Assembly: GCA_001414345.1 (NCBI GenBank)
Contig: LLCB01000515.1
Coordinates: forward strand, 1-27,482
Length of the DNA stretch: 27,482 nt
From: Hymenoscyphus infarciens
Lineage: Eukaryota > Ascomycota > Leotiomycetes > Helotiales > Helotiaceae
Reading direction: 5' to 3'
Shown: positions 20,642 through 27,482 of the stretch, piece after piece
How the letters are laid out: each line of letters begins with the position of its first letter
Position numbering within the stretch: the first letter of the stretch is position 1
Notes under the pieces: model-generated
The model's input: the letters and a program-made list of their open reading frames with translations, nothing else
What the model was told of the DNA's origin: nothing
The model's database searches: none
Program-made: the position numbers and the translations under genes

Positions 20642-21116
20642 TATAATAGTATAAAATATATATAACTATAGAAGAGATATATAGGAGTACGTTTAGTAGA
20701 ATAACGTATATAGATACTAGGTACTAATATAGAAGAAAATAATAACTATCTCTCTTTTATACTAAATATAAACGTCTATATATAAGAGGTTAGAAGCTAC
20801 TAAGTTCTAATAATAATAATAACTAAGCTCTATCTAATATAGCTAATACTAAATAATAAGAGCTAAAAAGCTAAATATATAACCTCTAAATCTTCGAAAA
20901 GCTAAATATATAATATCTAAACCTTAATCTCTTCTATATATAAATATTAGATATTAATACCTTCGATACTTCACTTATATAAGTATTAGTCATTTGTAAT
21001 CTCGGCTTAGAGGTATTAGAGGTATTAGTAGTACTTAGAGATATTAGTAGTTTTATAAATACCGATAATTCAGAATAGTACTATTATATAATAATCTAGA
21101 ATAGCGTGCTATTATA
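20642..21116 (-). repeat. element 2, 5' LTR (right), with a 26-bp internal duplication
   Basis: 475 bp, matching 11791-12239. It starts TATAATAGTA. Near its outer end the segment around AGAATAG...CTATTATA occurs twice (near 21072-21088 and 21099-21116), where the left LTR has it once. That accounts for the 26-bp length difference. It is followed by CTTTT, the target duplication. Confidence 0.85.
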
Positions 21117-21121
21117 CTTTT
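21117..21121. repeat. target site duplication CTTTT, right copy
   Basis: Matches 11786-11790. With one copy removed, element 1 gag joins without a gap: GAAACTTTT + TTAGACTTTAAAAG aligns base for base with the uninterrupted minus-strand copy at 19417-19445 (GAAAGTTTTATAG...). Confidence 0.8.
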
Positions 21122-21770
21122 TTAGACTTTAAAAGTCGCTTCTTAAATATAACTATACTTAAAGAATATTAGAGCTAGAAAGATTCTTTTATATATAAGA
21201 GAAGAGTATATCTTAACTTAGAAACTCTACTATTTTAAGTAAGAGATATTAGAATAATAACTTTCTTAAGATAATAGTAGATTTTAGCTATAGATAAGAA
21301 ATAATACTAAAATACTAAGTTATATATAGCTAGTACTACTACTATAGCTAAACTAGTAGTAATAGGCTCTTTATATAAGAAAATAAATACCTTTTAATCT
21401 TTATCTAGCTTAGTACTATAACTTCTACTACTTATATATAGACTTTACGCTACTTTTTAGAATACTTCTTAAACTTTTAAAACTCTCTTTATTAGTAAAA
21501 GATTAAAGACTATAGTTATAGACTAAGTCTCTATTAGTATAATATATACTATTAGAGAAAAGCTAAGTACTTTAAGACTAACTACTCTTAGCTACCTAGT
21601 ATTAAAGAGATAGCTTTAAAAGATAATTAATATAAGAACTAAGAATCTCTTAAAAAGTACTCTAACTCTAATCTAAGTTAAGAAGAAAATAAGAAGACTT
21701 AGGTAAAAATTCCTTTCTAAGCTTATATAAATATAATCTATTAAATCTTAACTTTTCCTAACTTATAAAA
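21122..21770 (+). pseudogene. element 1 gag, second part
   Basis: Continues the gag cut at 11790. The first codons read F-L-D-F-K-S-R-F-L, typical of the capsid C-terminal half of Ty3/gypsy gag. Homology to the element 2 gag continues to about 21750. The zinc-knuckle region (about 21545-21600) is decayed: K-Y-F-K-T-N-Y is visible, but the first two Cys positions cannot be recognised. Not functional. Confidence 0.7.
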
Positions 21771-23347
21771 GGGAAATAATTTCTTATAAATACTACTCTT
21801 AGTATATATAGATATAGTATTAAAATATAACCTTAGATATAAGTATAAATAGTTATCTTTTTCTAAACTAACTTTTAGTATTATAGATATTTTAAGTAAT
21901 AGATTTATATATCTAGAAATTACTTTACGTAATACTTATTTATAGATATAATAGTAGTATTAAAAGTAAGATAATATAGTTTATATAGCTATATTTAAAC
22001 TTAGATAAACGTTATATTTATAACTACTCTTTTATTATTCTAGACCTTAGATAGTAAGACTTAATAATTAGTAATAAGTAGTTAAAACATTTTAAAGTTC
22101 TTCTTAACTTTTTAAAGAATAAGATTACTTAGCTAGCTAGTTACTTACTAACTCTCTACTTTAGTATAGAGATCTTACTTTCTTTAACTTCTAACTAGAA
22201 CTAGAAGTTTATTATAAATTACTAGTTAGATATAAATCAAAAGAAATATATAATATATTAATAAGAGAAATAATAAAAAGGTAGACTCTTAGCTAAGTTA
22301 TTACTCTTATTAATATTAACTTCTTCTAAAAATTTAGCCTCTAACTCTAGTCTAAAGCCTCTTCTAGCTACTAAGCTAGCTTAGATAGACTAGACTCTAT
22401 ACTTATCTATTAGTAAGATAAGTATAAATACTTTATACTTTATTATAAAATAACTAGATATAGAGTTCTTTATAATAAGTATATATAAATTAGATTAGAT
22501 TATTAATAAAATATTAGCCTCTTTTAAGAAAAAAAATAAGACTAGAGCTCTAATATAAACCTAACTTCTAAAGTACTACTCTTTATTTAAAGATATATTC
22601 TTAAAAATAGTCTTAAATAAGCTTCTACTATAATATAAATATAATTATAAAATTACTTCAAATAAGCTACTCTTAACTTTATACTTCTCTTTATATTAAT
22701 AGTTAACTACAGAGCTATAAGCTACTAAAGAGTATCTTATAAATAATAATAGCTCTTTTATCTCTCTAGTACTTTTTATTAAGAGGCTTAATAGTAATAA
22801 GCTATAGTTCTATATTAATTATAAGAAGCTAAACGCTCTAACTTAAAATTATCTCTAATTAATCTCTTAAAATAATAAGCTTCTTTTAGAATAGCTAAAA
22901 TCTTTACTAAGTTAGATATATAATAAGCTTTCTATTATATCTAAATAAACCTAGACTTAGAAAAGATAACTATATTTAGAACTAGATATAGTATATATAA
23001 ATATAAGATTCTCTCTTTTAGACTCTATAATAGCTTTACTATCTATTAACGTTATATAAATAATCTCTTAATTAACTATTTAAATAACTTCTATATTACT
23101 TACTTTAATAATATATTAATTTACTTAGATAATATCTAAGAATAAAAAGAATAAGTTAAAAAGGTTCTAAGTTAGCTCTAAGAAGTAGAACTCTAAAGAG
23201 ATATTAAGAAAAGTAAATTTAGTTTTACTAAAGTTAAATACTTAGGATTTATCTTAACTATAAAAAGACTTAAGATTAACTTTAAAAAAGTAGAACTACT
23301 ATAAAACTAGGTCTAATCTACTACTATAATAGATATAAAGTCTTATT
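21771..23347 (+). pseudogene. element 1 pol: Ty3/gypsy reverse transcriptase, cut by element 3
   Basis: The protease should lie at about 21771-22600 but its motif is not readable. The reverse transcriptase is clear from about 22660: V-L-F-I-K-R-L-N (near 22770), F-Y-I-N-Y-K-K-L-N-A-L-T (22810-22845), F-T-K-L-D-I (22902-22919), F-R-L-Y-N-S-F-T-I-Y (for F-G-L-C-N-A-P-A-T-F), the catalytic box now Y-F-N-N-I-L-I-Y (23101-23124) instead of Y-x-D-D, and K-Y-L-G-F-I-L (near 23235). Both catalytic Asp codons read AAT, the GAT-to-AAT change of RIP. The frame stops at the connection to RNase H, where element 3 begins. The rest of pol would lie to the right of the window. Confidence 0.85.
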
Positions 23348-23538
23348 TATAATAGCTCTCTACAAATATACAAAGAGAGTGCTTATAGAATAGTATCTAA
23401 TATTAAGGAAAACTAAACTAAAGAGAAAAGCGAAGAGTATAAGCACTCTAGCTTTATTTATATATATTAAGTAAAGCCTTAGCAAAGCCTTAAAATAACC
23501 TAGTTATATAAGTAACGTATATAACTAGGACTATTATA
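23348..23538 (-). repeat. element 3, 3' LTR (191 bp)
   Basis: Starts TATAATAG and ends CTATTATA, a perfect 8-bp inverted pair that probably was TGTAATAG...CTATTACA before RIP. The outer end interrupts the element 1 reverse transcriptase, and the inner end adjoins a polypurine tract. It contains a 12-bp perfect stem, AGAGTGCTTATA (23376-23387) with TATAAGCACTCT (23438-23449). That stem has kept TG and CA steps lost elsewhere. Confidence 0.75.
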
Positions 23539-23552
23539 CTACCTCTCTCTTT
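23539..23552 (-). other. element 3 polypurine tract
   Basis: CTACCTCTCTCTTT on the plus strand is AAAGAGAGAGGTAG on the minus strand, directly ahead of the 3' LTR, where second-strand synthesis would be primed. Confidence 0.65.
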
Positions 23553-23929
23553 AAATAAGCCTCTTATAACTAAGCGGCTTTATCCTTCTTTAATATAGGA
23601 GTATTAACCTCTAGCTTACTATAATCCTCTCTTCTAGCCTTATATACTACTTTCTATAGTAGAAGAGCTTCTAAGAGACTAGTTATTTTTAGCTTCTTTA
23701 AATAGAACCTCTCTACGAGTTATAGTATATATATTAGTTATTAAGCTAGATACTAATTAAGGTCTTTATTATAGCCTTTCTACTTAATTTAGTAATAGAG
23801 GGACTACTATCTCTTCTTACTAGCTAGTATTTCTTTAACCTCTTATTCCTCTTCTTTATTTATAACAATTAATAAGAGTAGTATAACTACTTATTTTAGT
23901 AAGAGATTCTCTATAGCTTTATATAACTT

Positions 23930-25250
23930 CTTAAAAGCGAAGATAAAGTAAACTTTAATAAAAGCTAGTAGTTATAATTAGAAAGTAGAACCTACTTTCT
24001 TAAAGATCTTAAAAGGACTAGTTATCTAGTAGTCTAGCTTTTAGCTTAGTTATTAAGTTACCTAGTCCTTTATTATAATAAAGACTATATCTTCTACTCT
24101 AAAATCGACGTCTTATCTATATTTATTTATATCTTATTTCTTCTTTTATTAAGCTTTTAATATATTTATTTAGCTAATATCTAAGACTTCCTAGATCGTC
24201 TTTATAACTATTATAGCCTCTTATTATAATAGCTGTTCTTTTATATTAGCTAGTTCTAGTATTATTAGTTAAACGAGGTTCTTAGTATATATCTCTTTTA
24301 TAACTTAAAAGGTAATATTCTAATAGTACTATAAGATAGTACTAACTATATATAGTCTATTATTAGAAGGATCTTAAACTAAGTAGTATAATAATAATTA
24401 ATATATAACTATAAGCGTTAATTAAGGTATTAATTTATAATCTTAGTCTAGCTATTAGTTTAAGTATAGTTTATAGTAAAGAGTCGAAGCTAAATATCTA
24501 GGATTTAAGTAAACTTCTTCTAGAATATAGTAATAAAGTAAGAGCTCTTATCTAATATTATACTTTCTAAAATCCTATAGTATTATAGAATATACTTAAT
24601 ATATAATCTTACTATCTATTTAGAAGTAATATTCTTATAATAGAGTATTAAAATAGACTACTTAGATAAGTAGTCTATTACTATAAACATATTATTATAA
24701 CTATACTTATTAACTAGAAAGGACTTAAAATCTATAGCTATATATTACTATATATATAGTAGTACTAGAAGTAAGTATAAGTAGCTAGGTGTTTTATTTT
24801 AAAGAACGTCTACTCTTCTATATTTATAGTAGTTTTATATATATCTTATAATATTAGCTTTTATATTTTACTAGATATATCTTAAACGTAGAATCTAGTA
24901 GGTCTTATCCCTCTCTAGGTAAGCTAAAAGTATCTAATTATAAGCCTTATAAATTAGGTCTATTCTTAGTATATCTATATCTAGTACTACTAAGTAGTCT
25001 TAGTAAAGTAAAAGGCCTTCCTCTAAAGTATATAGAGAATTAGTATTAGTTTTAGCTTATATTTATATAGCTTAAAGTGTTATAGTATTCTTATTTACTT
25101 AGTAGATTTATTTTAAAAGTATAAATAATTCTTAGAAGTAGTCTTTATTAACTAGAGCTAGTGTAATTAAGCTTATTTTAACCCCTAGGTCTTTAAGCGC
25201 TTCTATATTAACTTATTCCTTTATTAAGAGTATATAGGTTTAGTACTACT
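23930..25250 (-). pseudogene. element 3 integrase
   Basis: Minus-strand motifs: M-F-I-V-I-D-Y-L-S-K (near 24690-24660, for V-V-I-D-R-L-S-K, first catalytic Asp kept), I-I-L-D-K-S-S-Y-F (near 24560, for V-S-D-R-G-P-Q-F), T-Q-T-N-S-Q-T-K-I-I-N-Q (near 24450, for P-Q-T-D-G-Q-T-E), R-T-S-F-N (near 24275), and S-P-F-K-I-F-K-K-V-G-S (near 24020-23990), the GPY/F motif of the C-terminal domain. It would have joined element DNA to the chromosome. Gln codons read as stops and catalytic positions are changed, so it is inactive. A chromodomain after the GPY/F part cannot be confirmed. Confidence 0.82.
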
Positions 25251-25279
25251 CTTTAAGTTCCTTCTATAAGCGTATCTTA

Positions 25280-25650
25280 TTTACTTTATAAGTTAAAGCA
25301 TCTATTTTCCTATTCTTATACTCTAAATAGAATATAATAATAAAATAGTACTTAGCTAAGGCTTTAGCCTACCTTACTTAATAAGTAGTAAGTTACTTAG
25401 TAGTTATAAAGTACTTAAGCGCCTTATAATTAGTATAAATATAGATCTTTAAATAAGTACTTTATAGTTCTAGTCTCTATTTTATAAGTAAGTATATAAT
25501 AGTAAGTAGCTCTTTATTATATATTTTATAGTTATACTTAGCTAAAGACATAGTCTTACTAAAGTAGGCTATAAGGTACTATTCTCTATTAGCTTATTAT
25601 TATTATAATACTCTAGTAATAATTCTATTTAAAGTATCTATCTTAATTAT
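25280..25650 (-). pseudogene. element 3 RNase H
   Basis: Minus strand gives I-A-Y-F-S-K-T-M-S (near 25565), then Y-N-Y-K-I-Y-N-K-E-L-L-T-I-I, the decayed form of the C-N-Y-E-I-x-D-K-E-L-L-A-I block, then Y-K-A-L-K-Y-F (near 25420) and R-K-I-D-A-L-T near the end, for K-x-D-A-L-S. This order is diagnostic of Ty3/gypsy RNase H, which removes the RNA from the RNA-DNA hybrid. Inactivated by stops. Confidence 0.82.
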
Positions 25651-25789
25651 AGTAAGAAGGTTAAGAGAGTAGTAGTAGAGGATTAATATAGAGGTAAGTA
25701 CTACCTTTAGGTCTTCTAATACTTCCTAGTACTCCTTATTAAAATTAAAAGGTATGTTATTTTATATTAAGTATACTAAGAGCTTTATA

Positions 25790-26520
25790 ATTATACTATA
25801 GTTTTAGATAAACCTTTAATAGAAGTTATAAAAACTAAGGAAGCTTTAAACACCTTTTACTATCTTTAGAGCTTACTATTTCTATACTACTAAGACCTTT
25901 TTAAAATCTACTTTAATCTTATTAGTATTAATAATAAACTTAAAGTATTTTATCTTTTTAATATTAAACTTATACTTCTTAATATTAACTTATAACCTAG
26001 TATTCTTAAGACGTTAAAAGACTTTTTATATATACTCTTTATATTTAAGAACGTTTAATAAATAGATAAAGATATTATCTAAATAGGTAGAGTAGAAGTT
26101 ATTTAGATAGTTAAATAAGACGTTATTTATATAGTACTAGTAGGTAGATAGGCTATTTATTAGACTAAATAATAAGACCTTATACTTATATATTCTATAA
26201 TAGATATAAAAGGTAGTTAATTCCTTAGCGTCTAGATCTATTTATATATAGTAGAAGGCTTACTAAATATCTAGCTTAGTAAAAATATAAGTTTAATTAA
26301 TATATATAAGTATTTTATTAATTAAAAGTAATAGATAGTAGTCCTTTTAAGTAAGATTATTAAGTTTTTAGAAGTTAATATAGAAACGTAGCCTTTTATC
26401 TACTTTCTTTATAAATAGAATAGAAGTAGTAAAGAGAGACTAGCTATATTTAATAAACCCTTTATAGAGATTCTCTAAGATATATTCCTTTATAGCTAAT
26501 AACTCTTCTATAGATATCTT
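25790..26520 (-). pseudogene. element 3 reverse transcriptase
   Basis: Minus strand, N- to C-terminal: L-Y-K-G-F-I (near 26470), I-L-F-I-K-K-V-D (near 26420), R-F-Y-I-N-F (near 26385), F-T-K-L-D-I (near 26275), Y-I-N-N-V-L-F-N-Y-L-N-N-F (near 26120), catalytic box now Y-L-D-N-I-F-I-Y (around 26085-26074), then V-N-I-K-K-Y-K-F and S-F-L-S-F-Y-N-F-Y (near 25830, for S-F-L-G-F-x-N-F-Y). The first catalytic Asp remains GAT and the second reads AAT. About 26520-27482 should carry the protease and the end of gag, but no motif was read there. Confidence 0.85.
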
Positions 26521-27482
26521 ATATAGAAGGGAATATCTAAGAGTGTTTAGACCTTTAAGATTAATCTTATAGTTATAGTATTAGTAAGATAGAAGAGTGT
26601 CTAAGACAGTCTTAGAAAATACCTCTTTAAAGTTCTAGTACTTATTAAGAAGAGTGATATTAGAGGTTATATCTAGCTCTTAATTAGCTATAATAGTATT
26701 AATTTTATATATACTTATAGTAAATATCTTACTATCCTTTTAGAGTAAGTAATAATATATTCCTATAACTAAAATAGCTAAAGTATTAATAATAGAGTCT
26801 AACTTCTTTAAGATAAAGGGTTTCTAATAGTCTACTAGAATAAGCACTTTCTTAATAATACTCTTAAGTTCTTTCTTTATAACCTAGTATTATACTTATA
26901 TTAAGGACTTATAACCTTCTCTACTATATATAGTTAAGGTATAACTAGTTAGAGTTATAGTATTAATTTCAAGGTAATCTATAGACTCTAAGAGTCGTCT
27001 ACTTTATTAACGCTATTCGTCTATTTTTATAGCTTAGTTATAAGTATTAGCTTTATTCTAGTAAGAGGGTATAGAGTCTTTTAGTTATATAATATCTTAA
27101 GAGAGAGGAGTTAGCTATTAAATAAAGAAGTAAAGTTTAAGATTATTAGACTAGAGTAGTTTCTAATAAGTTATATTAATATTAATATAAAAGTACTTAA
27201 AAAACCTCTAGCTAAGAATAATATTATATAAACCTAAGTCTAAGAGAATAAATAGTATATTAAAGAATTTATAGCTATTTAAGATATAATTTAAAAGAAG
27301 ATAATATATAGCTTTACTTTTAATTTCTTTATTATATCTATAAATCTTAATAGAAGTAAGAAGTCTTTTAGTCTTTAAACTATAAAACTTTATAAGGTTA
27401 TAACTAAGTTATATATTTATAAAAGAAAAGGTATTTACTCTAAGGTTACTAAGAGTAGTAGTTTATATACTAAATCTATTAA

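Larger units (their letters stand above)
11791..21116 (-). mobile_element. element 2: LTR retrotransposon inserted in element 1 gag
   Basis: This 9326-bp insertion is bounded by direct repeats at 11791-12239 and 20642-21116 and by a CTTTT duplication. Orientation is minus: a purine tract (minus-strand AAAGAAGAGAGGA) adjoins the inner end of the left LTR, as expected ahead of a 3' LTR, and the gag reads away from the right LTR. The gag relates it to element 1, so it is a Ty3/gypsy-type element. No reverse transcriptase or integrase of its own was recognised. A LINE fills much of the interior. Without the LINE it would be about 4 kb, which suggests a gag-only or deleted element. All of it is RIP-mutated. 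Confidence 0.8.
23348..27482 (-). mobile_element. element 3: Ty3/gypsy retrotransposon inserted in element 1 pol, partial
   Basis: On the minus strand, reading from the right edge leftward, the order is reverse transcriptase, RNase H, integrase core, integrase C-terminal GPY/F-like part, polypurine tract and 3' LTR. That is the Ty3/gypsy order (integrase last). The gag, protease and 5' LTR lie beyond 27482. Its reverse transcriptase differs from that of element 1, so it is another family. The motif set resembles common fungal gypsy elements of the chromovirus/Skippy kind, judged from memory of the family. RIP stops occur throughout. Confidence 0.85.

Overview
The window looks like a piece of a filamentous ascomycete (Pezizomycotina) chromosome. 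Three things point there: an intact Zn2Cys6 transcription factor of the Fungal_trans_2 type, fungal-style Ty3/gypsy and LINE retrotransposon remains, and the mark of repeat-induced point mutation (RIP). In the AT-rich parts the dinucleotides CA and TG are almost gone, TA is greatly enriched, and CpG and CpT survive. The species cannot be named from this sequence.

Layout. Bases 1-3090 are a RIP-degraded repeat block. It opens with a GC-rich 21-bp minisatellite that is in frame with a short decayed coding region, and it ends with two 175-bp direct repeats that differ almost only by C-to-T and G-to-A changes. Bases 3091 to about 8985 are an island of ordinary composition. Its one convincing gene is the transcription factor at 5784-7388 on the minus strand. 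It also holds long non-coding flanks, an 86-bp tandem duplication, a 22-bp perfect palindrome and, at the right edge, a possible broken exon (8809-8980). From about 8990 to the right end everything is RIP-degraded transposon sequence without an open gene.

The right block can be resolved as a nest. Element 1 is a Ty3/gypsy element on the plus strand, with gag from about 10820 and reverse transcriptase at about 22660-23347. It was cut twice. Element 2 (11791-21116, minus strand) sits inside its gag, with two LTRs, a CTTTT target duplication and a gag related to that of element 1. Element 2 in turn contains a minus-strand LINE (endonuclease, reverse transcriptase and C-terminal domain, about 12960-16170). 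Element 3 is a second minus-strand Ty3/gypsy element. It begins at 23348 inside the reverse transcriptase of element 1, shows a 191-bp LTR, integrase, RNase H and reverse transcriptase, and runs off the right end.

No gene cluster, CRISPR array, rRNA or convincing tRNA is present. The single healthy gene lies between two silenced, mutated blocks, which would place it near heterochromatin. No undescribed functional system was found. The most informative content is the datable nested insertions, the paired repeats that show RIP directly, and a few unexplained structures in the gene island.
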